From contig UZAE01012192.1 of the NCBI GenBank assembly GCA_900617975.1, forward strand, positions 21,550-54,042: a stretch of 32,493 bases of DNA, in the 5' to 3' direction. The position numbers and the translations under genes were made by a program. A model generated the notes under the pieces. The model did not search any database, had not been told where the DNA came from, and saw only the letters and a program-made list of their open reading frames with translations. This DNA is from Rodentolepis nana. Taxonomy: Eukaryota > Platyhelminthes > Cestoda > Cyclophyllidea > Hymenolepididae. Positions within the stretch are counted from its first letter, which is position 1. Each line of letters opens with the position of its first letter. Of the stretch, positions 1 to 9,776 are shown one piece after another.

Positions 1-2555
1 CCCACGGGATGCAAAACCGGGAGGAGTCACGTGAATTTCCAATGATGTGCACTTCGTTGCACCCCCCCCCCCCTCTCAAAAATGAATGAATAAAAAATTG
101 TATTTTATTAATATATTTTGAAAATTGGTACGTTTGTTATTGATGAAGGAGATTTGTCCTAAAGCATTCATTTTTTACTAATGCAATCATTTTTATTATT
201 CAATTTTGAATTTTGATAATATTTAATTCTCGGAGTTAAAATGAAATCATGGCTTGATTTAAAATTAGCATATTTATAATTATAAATTTATAATTATTTA
301 GTTCATTTTTTAAAAGCAGTTTGCCGCGGGAAATTAAGTAAATATAACCAACCAGAAGAAACTTTTGTAATCATCGAAAGCCAATAAGATTTTAGTGACG
401 AGGACTCACCAATAATAAATCGGCCTACACCAAAACCGAAAAAAAAAACAAATTATACTCATTTCTTTTCTCTCTCTCTGGAAATGTTTTATTGAAGCCG
501 ACTGTCCTGGTTTACAAAGACCATTCGATGAAAATAAAATGCATAAATGAATATTTAGGTTTTAAATCTAACCTTGAAGTGGCAGAACTTCTATTTAAGT
601 CCAGCCTTCCTTCCAACCACGTTTAGAGCACATTGAATAGCATTTCAGTAATTTATTGGCTTTCCTAACAGAGAAAAGCCCATTTTTAAACACGTATTTG
701 CAACCTCTGATAACATTTCAAAACCACCATTTTTCTTGTTTACTTCCGGTGACATATGAAAGGCGTGTGATTAAGTGAGGGAAATTAGGAAAGAGTAAAG
801 CTGAGCGAATGTTCTGCTCAAAGTTGGCTTAATGCAATTTCTCATTTCATAATTATTGCAAACGGCGGTTTCGGTACTTTATATAAACTTTCAAAGTAAT
901 CATAAATTCAGACAAAATATGGGAACGTTGAGATAGCGGGGATAATATCTTCAGACTCATTTGAGTCATTGCGATTTGAGTATGATTGTCTATACTCTGT
1001 CCTCAAATGTGTTTAGTTTGACTATCTAGTAGGATTTGAATGAAATAATGCACATCTAAGCATACTAGACCAAATCTGATACCTTTGGGGTTTTTTCGAG
1101 TAATTCTTAATACATTAAAATACTTAAATAGGTGTTTGAAATTTGGGGTGGGGGGGGGGGGGGGGAGAGATTTCAGAGTTTTGAACATTAGTACAAGGGA
1201 TATGATACAATAAGCGATGCCATAGTCAATTCCAAATTCACGTAGACAGCTAGTCAGCTTGACTTTATCATCTTTTCAAACGTGATATTATTTCTCAAAT
1301 TTTCTGAGTGCCAACACTGTGCGAAAACAGATAACAAGCATCATGCTCTGTGGTTAGAAAAAAGGTGCTTTTATCAAAGCTCCTCAGTTAACGGGAGTGT
1401 GAGGGATGATTGGGAAACAGCCTCCTATTATGAAAATCAAATTATTTCAACTATCCTTTTAAAAAGAGCATATAAACATGAAGTTATTTAACAAAATGGT
1501 TTATTTTAATTTCGCAAATTTAGTTAAGATAACTCCTGGAGTTTGTTTAACTTATTTCTATTATAGAGCCTCCAACCTTAATGGTTGCGTGATACTTCTT
1601 TGCATAGGTATGATAATATACATTCGCAGCTACCTATCTTCTCATTGGAATAACTAGAACAATGATCATACATGTTTTACTAAATTCGAAATGTCTATTC
1701 TAAAGTTTTTTGTCGGTAACAACTGTTTAAGGAGAATTATGTGCAATTGAAATAAATTCTTCCACTCTCTTATCAATTGTTACTCCGAGTGTTAATATAA
1801 TCGACAGTTATTTTGGCAGTGTGGTGGTTGAGTTATGGATTAAGCATTACTGGGTGCATATAGAAATCACAAAGTTGCAAATCATCACTCGGGCACACTG
1901 ATGGGTAAATAAAACTGTCATCGAAAGAGAAAGATTTTGATTTAAAACTTATATAATGAAGCGCTTTCTCGATTACTAGGAATAAATTGGTTTATTATCA
2001 CAAATGTGTTTCAGAATATAGTGCATCAGTATGAGTTTTATCGAGAATTGAAGAAATAACAAGATTATTAAGTTAACCTATTTAGTCTACTTCTTTAACA
2101 CATTGAACCACACCAAAATAATATAATTTGCTTTCATATTATAAAGGAATTATGAAGACGTATTAAGTATGATCCAAAAATTATCTGAAACATACGTACT
2201 GAATAGATAAGCAATACTTTCTGAACAACTAAAAAATAAAATTTTCTGAGCTAAAATTGAGATAGATTTGAGGAATATTAAAAGATTACTGGAAAGAGAA
2301 GAAATCATTGTCAATGAAACCAAATCAGAGAGTTTCATTTACCTTGCACCTCATAAATACAGTTACTGATATAAGAGGTACAATTAATAGTGCTTAATAA
2401 AATACAAACGTCAATAACGTTTCACCGAAAAATTCTAAAAAGTATGGACACATAAAAATATGAAGGACATTATTAACGTTCAAAAGTATATTCCGACTGG
2501 CGGTGGGCTTAAATTTTTCTCGGTGTTTGTACGTTTTGTTTGGAGTAAGGTGGTG
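1..2555. other. Non-coding flank upstream of the PRKRIP1 homologue
   Basis: This AT-rich stretch contains no gene I can support. The open frames in it (for example 1282-1491 on + and 1003-1188 on -) are short, resemble nothing I know, and the second reads through a G/C homopolymer. Visible landmarks are a run of 12 C at 62-73 and a run of 16 G at 1150-1165. The promoter of the downstream gene should lie in the last few hundred bases, but I see no convincing TATA box. A relatively GC-rich patch at about 2495-2510 lies just before the chosen start codon. Confidence 0.6.
1150..1165. repeat. Poly-G tract (16 G)
   Basis: Sixteen consecutive G follow GGGGT, in a strongly AT-rich setting. On the other strand this is poly-C. 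A run this long can in principle form a G-quadruplex, and it is also a site where sequencing or assembly length errors are likely. Confidence 0.9.
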
Positions 2556-3251
2556 ATGTCGAGCAAGGGGGAGGACACAAATGAAGGGCCAAAAGTCAAT
2601 CCATATAAGATGGGGACCTACGATATAGTGCGGATGAGGATAAATAAGCTCATGGAAAAACCTGTGAGTTCTTACCCATTATACTTTAATATGCTTTAAA
2701 TGAATTCTACTAATAAATTTTCTTTAAGGATGTCCCTGTTGTCATCCCAGAATCTTCTAGAAAAAAAGAGCCTAAAGCCCCTCCTGAATTTGTTAGAAAT
2801 GTATGGGGTAAGTTATAGATCTCTAATGACAATGTATGTTAAATTTTTGGTTCTGCGTACTATTAAATTACAGGTTCTGCTGCTGGTGTTGGCAGTGGAG
2901 ATTTCCATATTTATCGTGGTATTCGTCGAAGGGAATATGCTCGCTTGGAATTCATTGAGCAAGAAGCCAAAGAGGTAGCTTATTTATTTCTTTTAATGTA
3001 ACAATAAGTAGAAAGCCAAAGCTGATGCATTTATTGCCGAACACGAGGCGAAGAATCGTGCTCTTGAAGAAAAGCGAGCAAAGAAGCGATCTAAGAGGCA
3101 AAAGCGAAAGGAAGCTATGAAACGTAAGCGAAAAGGTAAGGTGATAGTCGTGGTGTATGTACTAATTTTAGAAGATGGTAAGCGAAAAGATTCTGATGAA
3201 AGCAATGATGAATCCGATCAAGAAGTAGAAGCACAATCCCCCCCACGTTGA
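2556..3251 (+). CDS. PRKRIP1: PRKRIP1 homologue (spliceosomal C114-family protein), five exons
   Basis: Exons are 2556-2663, 2729-2807, 2874-2974, 3012-3135 and 3172-3251. Introns are 65, 66, 37 and 36 nt, all GT-AG, and joining keeps one frame of 163 codons. Residues 54-84 carry the family signature: PPEFVRNVWGSAAG, then GSGDFHIYR, then IRRREY. Residues 97-137 form a long Lys/Arg-rich helix rich in KR pairs, followed by a Ser/Asp/Glu tail. In vertebrates PRKRIP1 is a nuclear dsRNA-binding inhibitor of PKR and a component of catalytic spliceosomes, where its long helix bridges the U2 snRNP and the core; the splicing role is the likely conserved one. I chose the ATG at 2556. An in-frame ATG at 2460 would add 32 residues not expected in the family. 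The frame ends just after a C7 run (3238-3244). Removing one C would extend it to TGA 3310-3312 and give about 183 residues, close to the vertebrate length. Confidence 0.9.
3238..3244 (+). other. PRKRIP1: C7 homopolymer at a probable frameshift in the PRKRIP1 homologue
   Basis: Seven C lie in the last exon. As written, translation ends three codons later at TGA 3249-3251. In the +1 frame the sequence continues for 22 codons, rich in Glu, Asp, Asn, Gln and Lys, to TGA at 3310-3312. That composition continues the acidic tail before the run. It suggests a one-base assembly error or a real recent frameshift. Confidence 0.55.
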
Positions 3252-3623
3252 ACCGGTTTCAGAAAATACGCAAGGCGAACAGGAAGATGCTAACACCGAT
3301 AAAGAGAAGTGAAGCGTATACATATGTAAATTTACTGTAAAGTTATTTAATTATATTTTCACATTTGATTTCCTGGTTCTTGTGATATTCATACTATTAT
3401 CGGGCTCTGTTACTTGGGCTATTCATTTGTGCTTTGAGGCGTTTTGGTTTCCAGCATTTTATAATTTCATCAGTTTCTCTTCTTTTGTATTGGGCTTATT
3501 CAGTTTATGTTGTCATTTCAGTGAAAATCCATCTGGAATGTTGCAAATGAATTTTTCCAAGGTCATTGCTAAAACGGAGGACTAATCGTGGCCTTAATGC
3601 CTCCCATTTTCTATATCAGGCTA

Positions 3624-3629
3624 AATAAA
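3624..3629 (+). promoter_or_regulatory. Candidate polyadenylation signal AATAAA for the PRKRIP1 homologue
   Basis: This is the first canonical hexamer downstream of the gene on the + strand. The distance of about 310 nt from TGA 3310-3312 is ordinary for an animal 3' UTR. Hexamers are frequent by chance in AT-rich DNA, so confidence is limited. Confidence 0.4.
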
Positions 3630-4844
3630 ATTGTCCGATGGTGAAACGAAGCAAGTCCTCTTAAAGTTGGAAGAGATCCTCGATACTTTACTGTTTAAGC
3701 ATTGGACAACATCTCTTTCTGTGTCCCGCTGTCTATTGACCATCATAAAATTCTAAATTCGTTTTATCTAGTATAAACATCAATACAAGAAATGGTGCGA
3801 TGGATATTTGTGGTCTCATGTCAATTTCCAATACCAAGGCGTCTCGAAACCTAGGATACCTATCGTGATCATTGGCCAGACAATTACTCAGGGCAGTTTG
3901 AAAGATTTCTTAAGATTCTAGGTGGAAACAATATCCGAATTTAAGGATCCATGACTTTCGCTAGCAAGTGTTGAATTAACTGTAAAACCTTTACTCAAGA
4001 AAAGTTAAAAGAATTTTTGCTGTCTATTGATAGAATTTGCGCCTTTATTGTGTTGCGATAAAATTGTGGACCGTTGAGTTTTATATTTTCAGGAATATAT
4101 TTTGATGTTCTCTTAACCTAGTGTTATTGCTTAGAAAGAAGTATTGTGGCTATGGTAAGCTGTCTATAAAATAGAGAGGTCGATATGAATCCCCTGTTTT
4201 TATCTTTTTCAGATACTGTCTTATACATGAGTACTCATCTGTACAATGAATGCAAACTGTAGGAATAACTTTCTACGTTATATGTGAAGGTGTACTGAAA
4301 CACATTTTAGTGCTAATCTTCCTGTTTATCTCACTACTTGGTTTCCAGACTATCTTCAATCTACCCTGTACTCATTTATATGTGTTAGGAAATATTAGTC
4401 TATGCTCATTGTATCTTTGGTTTCTGTGAATTAGCGATGAATGATCTGTAGAACTGTAGCGTTGTCTTATGCTGCCGCATATACTATCAGTTTGAATACA
4501 CACAGTCGGCATTAAGTAGTGACACGCTTAGAACAGTTTTTATTTCAATTGATAGGATCCGGTTAGTTAGAAATTCACTTCAAACGGACCCTTTCTAATG
4601 GCATGCTGACACCCATTCGCTTTTCTCTCGAAACCAAGTTCGTTAAAATAGGTTTAGTCCGTCTTAACTGTAAGTAAGCTTGTAAACTTGCTGTAAGTGG
4701 TAATATCACTATCTTCGCCTGACGAACGTTTTATGACTACGTTAATTAACATTCAAGGAGGCCTATACTAAACCGTTCTAACTAACACGCTTACAGCTTC
4801 TAAGTGGTTACAGAGCCAGTTATATTAATTATTGAATAATATCT

Positions 4845-4953
4845 ACAAATCCAGTTGATGAATATCCGGAAAAATATAAATATGAACCAGAAAAGGATAT
4901 GGTCCTCCAGACAGTATCTTCAAACGATATTGCTGGAGAACAAACAGTTTGAA
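4845..4953 (+). other. Coding-like stretch of unknown product
   Basis: Two overlapping frames are open here. One, ending at TGA 4951-4953, has protein-like composition around PVDEYPEKYKYEPEKD and then a hydrophilic end. The other runs on to about 5022 and looks like an amphipathic helix. I recognise neither. No good splice acceptor leads into the first frame. It could be a terminal exon of an unannotated gene, a pseudogene remnant, or chance. Confidence 0.2.
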
Positions 4954-5676
4954 TTATCTTATACAAATCGACTGCTTCAGAGGAATGCACTGATTACTAA
5001 GCATAGTCTTTATAATAGGTAGCTGGAAAGGTAACCTGTAGAATAAATTTAATCATCTCGCCTAAGCAATTAATCTTCAGTTTTCAAACTACATAATTGT
5101 TTGGAGCATATATTTATTATAATTAACCATTTGCCAGGACGAAGATTTTATTAGGTGATATTTTATCCGAACTTGGTCACTTTATAGAAATTTGAGACAT
5201 TGTCGTTTTAGAAGCCGAACCAATAAAAGGCTTAATTAATATAACAAAAAACGTACTTGTCATTATCACCTAACAGTGGTGTCTTCCTATTTAATGACTT
5301 TGTATGGCCTATCATAAGAATGAAATACGATTTTAAAATTTATGCCCACACAAAAGTTTAGAAAACAAAGGCTGTTGTTTCCAATGCTACGAAAATAATA
5401 GCGTCTTGCTGTTTCTTGGGATTAAATCAACAAGTGTAAACATAAGCGTAAAAACTGTACCGACATAGAGTCGTAGTCTTAGGGCAGTATATGATTTTTT
5501 ACATGAAATTAAATATTACTAATTTACTGTCTTGCAATAATCGCAAAATGTAACCTACATTCATGTCCAGTTAGCAGATTGGCTATATTCTAACCTTTGG
5601 TAGGTTAGCCTACTAGTCGGACTTGTGTTAATTTGTAATATTTACATTTGCTAAGGACTGATAATTTTGTTTCCAG

Positions 5677-5682
5677 ATAACT
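5677..5682 (+). promoter_or_regulatory. Probable 5' leader start of SDHAF2 after a splice acceptor
   Basis: The start codon at 5683 is preceded by TTTTGTTTCCAG ending at 5676, a good 3' splice site, leaving only six bases (ATAACT) before the ATG. In flatworms such a site directly before the start codon may accept a trans-spliced leader or end a 5' UTR intron. No upstream leader exon was identified, so the choice is open. Confidence 0.4.
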
Positions 5683-6231
5683 ATGCCACATTTGCTTAAT
5701 CGCTCGGCTATTTTTCTTCGGTCTCCATTCTCGCGTATTGCAGCCACACCTCGTCACTTTTCAGATTTTGTGGTTCCCAAACGAGAAGGTGAAACAATCG
5801 CCACCAAAAGAAATCGTCTTCTCTACGAAAGCCGTAAGCGGGGTAACCTCGAAAATGGTATCATCCTTTCGTAAGTTTATATTTTTATTGTTTCCTTTTT
5901 TCTTGTTAGAATTTAACGAAGTTTGATAAATATTTTAGGTCATTTGCTGATAAGTATCTGGCCACAATGTCAATGGAGCAATTGGACAAATATGACCACT
6001 TAATCAACACTCCGGAGTGCGATTGGGATATCTTCTATTGGTCCACCGGTATGTTCCATTCCTTTAAATTTGTTAGGCATAAAATGACTGCAAGTTTTTT
6101 ATTTTAAAGGTGAAAAGGAGGCTCCAGAGGAATATAATACCGATGTACTGAATATGCTCAAGAACCATGCCAAGAATTACGGCAGAGAGATGCGGAATAG
6201 ACAGTCTAGTCCAACATTTTTCACTCAATAA
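5683..6231 (+). CDS. SDHAF2: Succinate dehydrogenase assembly factor 2, mitochondrial (SDHAF2/Sdh5/SdhE family)
   Basis: Three exons, 5683-5870, 5939-6048 and 6110-6231, join through GT-AG introns of 68 and 61 nt to 139 codons. The family protein works in the mitochondrial matrix, where it binds the flavoprotein subunit of complex II and promotes covalent attachment of FAD. Residues 1 to about 27 are rich in Arg, Ser and hydrophobics with no acidic residue, as expected for a mitochondrial presequence. Residues 42-63 contain the hallmark [13 protein letters not shown], with the RGxxE motif at R53, G54 and E57 that is essential in bacterial SdhE. Residues 64-97 give [19 protein letters not shown] and DWDIFYW, typical of the five-helix fold. 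The C-terminus ([16 protein letters not shown]) matches the last conserved helix. It is shorter than the human protein, mainly at the N-terminus and tail. Exon junctions fall in conserved blocks without disturbing them, so the gene appears intact. Confidence 0.95.
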
Positions 6232-6232
6232 A
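6227..6232 (+). terminator. Polyadenylation signal AATAAA overlapping the SDHAF2 stop codon
   Basis: The hexamer AATAAA (6227-6232) contains the TAA stop (6229-6231). A GT-rich element, TTTGGGGGTTTGC, follows at 6251-6263, at a suitable distance for cleavage around 6240-6250. If used, the 3' UTR would be only about 10-20 nt. No other AATAAA is seen in the next 300 bases. Confidence 0.6.
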
Positions 6233-6263
6233 CTCAATTTTGTTCATAAATTTGGGGGTTTGC

Positions 6264-6577
6264 TAGCAATTGTAGAATATTTCTTAAAGTATTAATTGAT
6301 CATACTGTTAACTCAATTTTGCAATTCCTATTTGGTTTATTGCCTTCGCTTTTTATTTTTTATATGGAGAATACTAATTTTTATTTTCATTCGTTCGGGG
6401 GTGATTCAATAATGAAAAGTACACACTCAATGCCCAATATCTTATTCGAATTTTATCTTTTAGAATTAAAAAGAGACGAGTGTGGAACTAGTTGGAAGTT
6501 TTCTTTAAAGTAGCTTTTGTGTTCGCCGTTTAAGAATATTTTAAGTTCTATTGGTTCCAGTGACTACGTAGTTAAAG
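6264..6577. other. Spacer between SDHAF2 and the first SINE-like copy
   Basis: AT-rich spacer. The 64-codon frame at 6319-6513 is U-rich and phenylalanine-heavy, and I do not support it as a gene. Nothing else definable is visible. Confidence 0.6.
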
Positions 6578-6889
6578 TTTATTTATTTATTTCAAATAGC
6601 AGGCGTTTTGATTGTTATTAGTCCTTTAACAGACTTCGAACTTTACAGAGGGGAGGAACATAATAATGAGAAAAATTCGAGTGAGGGGGAAGAAGAGTGA
6701 TTTACAGATGTAAAGAGACAGATGGGCACAAACACAGAGAAGAAGTAAGTCGAGTACTGTTGAAGTGGTCGAATTTGACATATAGTGGGGTCATGCCGGT
6801 TTGAAGTCAGAAGTCAGCTGCTGATTAATAGACTTTTGCCGTATGGATATACGTTGCCCAGCGTGCATCACGTGGAGGTAAGTCTATCG
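6578..6889 (-). mobile_element. SINE-like retroposon, copy 1 (diverged, head slightly truncated)
   Basis: Read on the minus strand, it begins within the family head (CGATAGACTTACCTCCACGTG, here with small changes) and ends with GCTATTTGAAATAAATAAAT. The terminal GGGGTGTG of the head is missing. The flanks share only about five bases (GTAGT), so no target-site duplication is claimed. It lies about 350 bases downstream of SDHAF2 and is not inside that gene. Confidence 0.85.
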
Positions 6890-8151
6890 GTAGTATGGTG
6901 GGTAAGTAAAGAGAATTGCAAAATTTTGTAAAATGCAGGTTTCCCATACTCTTGAAATTTCTGATGAAGCTGATACCAGAGGAGCTCTATGTAATTGTAA
7001 TATCCATAGACGCTATATTCACCATCCTCGAGGTGTGCAAGGCTATTTCTTTGGCTAAAGAGTTGTAAGTCTTATAATTATTCGGCTCTGATGAAGTAAG
7101 TTTTTTGTGATTCCTTGTTACTTCTCTCTAAATACTTCCTCTTGAAAGGGAGCACGCTCTCTTAATCTAGCTACAATTTTCAAGTGTTTAATTGCTTAGC
7201 CCTGACCTGGGGGAATAAAAGTAAGGAGAGGTTGTGGCTATAACCCTACTAATGACGAATTTTCACAGGAAGTGATAGAGGTGAAAATTGTTGACTATCA
7301 TTTATCAAATTTGATAAGGGAAAGTGCTCCGAGATAAAGTTCTGATGCACCTTTATTGAATTTTCTTAAGTTTAAAGCCATCGTATGGAACTCTAGAGCC
7401 TTTTGGAAGGTTCTGGCAAGAACCTGTCAGTCGGTGATCTACTTTATGAAGTATAACATAGCGTGGATTGTATCTAATGGCTAATCATATTGATATTTAG
7501 CCAAATTGTCACAAACACTCCACTCTATTTGCCCGCTATTGTTAATCTTGGGAGCAGGTTTGTACTAAAGAATCTTAATTAGAGGCTAGTTTTATTGGTA
7601 TGGATCGAAACGGACATTCTAATTGATTTTTAAGTTCAGAATATGCCCCATTTAATCATAGCTGAAAAAAAGTGGTGGTAGAGGCGGTTCAAGGATGATA
7701 TCACCTTATTGTGGTTTGATTTCGAAATCGTTAGGTTGTAGACGGATTCAGTGAACATCGTGGCGGCAAAATTTCCTACGCACGAGTAATCACAATCATT
7801 GATCCGAGAAGGGAGTCAACCAATTGATGGATTGTCCATTTATGGCAAGTAGTTCTTCAGTGCCCGATGAAACCGAAAGGTAAGGTAGACGATTGCAAAA
7901 ATCTTCCACAAAGTTTAACTGTGGTTGGTATTTTAGTACCTGTCTCTCAAAAGATCTGCCGGAGACAACAATTTTTTAGGAAACTTAATTGAATAAAAAC
8001 CCGTCGAGATATTCGGCCTTGCCTTTTTCATTTGACTTACAAGATTTCTAAGACCGCCCTTTTAAACCGGCATATTTAACTACATTTCCCTATCAGTGTA
8101 TAGGCCTATCATTATCCATCAAATGTTGCTCTAAACAGCCTTTATAAACTT
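6890..8151. other. Unassigned region with scattered coding-like fragments
   Basis: A candidate exon at 6939-7064 is listed separately. Further short open stretches with protein-like composition occur around 7275-7340, 7375-7485 and 7495-7585, in frames that do not join. I recognise none of them. The whole may be a decayed gene or old transposon, or chance open frames in a slightly less AT-rich segment. Confidence 0.3.
6939..7064 (+). other. Candidate unassigned exon (126 nt)
   Basis: The segment is preceded by AAAATGCAG and followed by a consensus donor GTAAGT. Upstream, 6902-6938 would be a GT-AG intron of exactly 37 nt, like the micro-introns of the PRKRIP1 homologue. One frame is open throughout (41 codons, hydrophobic, containing FLMKLIPEELYVIVISID). 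In that frame a TAG at 6891-6893 stops the preceding segment, which is the edge of SINE-like copy 1. A second frame is also open for 39 codons. I do not recognise the product, so it may be a relic or a coincidence. Confidence 0.25.
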
Positions 8152-8358
8152 TCAGCTTAGGATGAACAATAGTAGACTTAGCATAGAACAAATAAACTCC
8201 ACTGCAATTCCGGAGGTCTTAGGTGAAATCTTAATCGAAAGTAATTTTTGCCTTAGCCACGTTCGTTGCCTCTTGGCCTTCCTGATGTGCATTATTGCAA
8301 TGTCATCAGCCAGACCTTTATCGTTAACTGGAGAGGTGGGGAATTCATTGGAACTCAC
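8152..8358 (-). pseudogene. Possible reverse-transcriptase remnant of a LINE-type element
   Basis: On the minus strand a 68-codon frame contains LADDIAIMH, followed by AKRQRTWLRQ and then IKISPKT. In non-LTR reverse transcriptases the catalytic [FYL]ADD box is followed by an EAQ..L helix and a GLKINxxKT motif in this order, with somewhat greater spacing. This frame is short, lacks the upstream SPLLFN-type block, and the neighbouring sequence is riddled with stops. If it is a LINE it is a decayed fragment. The opposite strand has a 66-codon shadow frame. Chance resemblance cannot be excluded. Confidence 0.35.
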
Positions 8359-9224
8359 CTGATTAACCTTTTTTTATAATATATTTAAGGAGAGAAGATA
8401 AGTTACTTTTTGGGTCGATGTATCATCCGTAACCTGCAATTAAGGTGTCATTTAGTCTTCAAAATATCCCAATAACCACTAGCACTTGACTTCATCCAAC
8501 GTAACTTGAAATATTACGCTGAAGGCCATTGGTTGTTAAAACACTTGGCCGTACTTTATGGCAACTGTCTTGCACACAACCTTAGTAGAACTGCGGAAAA
8601 GGTGAACGAATCAAGGACTTCTCTCATACCAGTAAAAATAAAATGTGTTCTACATCGGTCATCGATGAATTTTTGAGTCACTTTTCTTACATCAAGTAGA
8701 CCTTCAAGCAGGAATTCATGTTGGATGCTTGCTAAGCGTCTTCAAGCACAAAAACTCCTACGAATATTTAACTAGAACGTTTACCCACTGTATAAAGATA
8801 GAAGATAGACGAAATTTTGTTAGCTATGAGTTAATAGAATATAGCAAAGAAGGAACTCCAGCCATTAAGTGGGACTCCCTTACAACCGTCAGATTGGAGA
8901 CGAAGTCACATTGATGAAAGGGAAGATTAATTAAAATAGCTAGAAAGGATATTACAGATTTAAACTTCGAAGCAGGAACCAAATTGATGAATTAATTGTT
9001 AACCTCAGAAAAAAATTAATTTTAAGGCGGAATTCATGTAGGAGGGTAGCTAATGAGCTGAAATCAAGAACTTTCACTTTCGGGAAAACTTAAACGCTTA
9101 TCCTCTTGGGTATTTTGGCTGGAATGCAGGTTTGTTTAAATATCAAATTAGAGAGAATTATGCGAGTTTAATCGATTCCATTTCTGGCCGAATTTCAAAA
9201 GCCCCCAAAATGCCATATTTGTGT
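8359..9224. other. Unassigned spacer
   Basis: No gene is supported. On the minus strand an open stretch of about 50 codons spans roughly 8570-8725, next to the possible reverse-transcriptase remnant. It could belong to the same decayed element, but shows no motif I can name. The + strand frame 8729-8914 has ordinary composition and no recognisable similarity. Confidence 0.4.
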
Positions 9225-9241
9225 AGGGGCTTCCAATATAT

Positions 9242-9566
9242 TATATTTATACCAAATGGCAGGCGTTTTGATAGTTATTATTAGCCCTTTAGTTGACTTC
9301 AGGCTTCACAGAGGGGAAGGAACATCAAAGTGACAAAAAGTCGAAAGGGGAGGGGGAACAGTAGAGTGGTTCAAAGATGTAAAAGACAGACAGACACAAA
9401 GGCAGAGAAAAGGCTAGATGGGTACTGTGGAAGTAGTTGAATATGACATACAATGGGGCCACAGTAGTTTGAAGTCGGAAGTCAACAGCCGGATTACACA
9501 CTTTTTGCCGTATGAGTATACGTTGCCCAGGGTGCACCACGTGGAGACAAGTCTATCGCACACCCC
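9242..9566 (-). mobile_element. SINE-like retroposon, copy 2, with target-site duplication
   Basis: Near full length; on the minus strand it begins GGGGTGTGCGATAGACTTG and ends in an A/T tail after GCCATTTGG. It is flanked by AGGGGCTTCCAATATAT at 9225-9241 and AGGGTTCCAATATAT at 9567-9581. This is a near-perfect direct repeat with a perfect core TTCCAATATAT. The head has a change (GTCTCC in place of TTACCTCC) that destroys the antisense splice-donor consensus found in other copies. Confidence 0.92.
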
Positions 9567-9765
9567 AGGGTTCCAATATATGTAGGACCCGGACTGTTGA
9601 AGGCTTAACTTGCTCTTCTTTATCTTACTTCTACGAGGATTCTCAAAAACTTTTCCTTATTTGCTTATTAAATTGATTAAATCCTGTGTCACATCCTGAT
9701 TGTTTGTTTATTTTTAAAAGTTTCGTTTTCCTCGGACAAGCGCTAAAAGTTTAATAGGCGGGAGT

Positions 9766-9776
9766 GGGGGGGGGGG
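9766..9776. repeat. Poly-G tract (11 G)
   Basis: Eleven consecutive G within GGCGGGAGT...CGTG, a local G-rich island in AT-rich DNA. Confidence 0.9.

Larger units (their letters stand above)
3313..5676. other. 3' untranslated region and spacer between the two genes
   Basis: This 2.4 kb segment starts with the probable 3' untranslated region of the PRKRIP1 homologue. The first AATAAA on the + strand is at 3624-3629, about 310-370 nt after the candidate stop codons. The open frame 3382-3585 is hydrophobic and U-rich, lies inside that probable UTR, and is not supported as a gene. Two short coding-like stretches occur around 4560-4670 and 4845-4953; the second is listed separately. I otherwise see nothing definable. 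Confidence 0.55.

Noticed and set aside
1282..1491. 69-codon plus-strand frame
   Set aside because: No recognisable motif, no splice context and no neighbouring exon.
2460..2555. In-frame upstream ATG that would extend the PRKRIP1 homologue by 32 residues
   Set aside because: The extension is hydrophobic and unlike the family, whose conserved part starts after the internal ATG at 2556.
3382..3585. 67-codon hydrophobic frame after the PRKRIP1 homologue
   Set aside because: It lies in the probable 3' UTR before AATAAA 3624-3629, and its composition reflects T-richness.
9325..9540. Open frames recurring in the dispersed repeat (also 13987-14220, 14364-14618, 15956-16276, 29192-29485), with similar peptides such as LPPRGAPWATYTHT
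   Set aside because: The similar peptides arise because the same repeat is read in the same frame. Some copies are interrupted, both strands give frames, and no known domain is seen.
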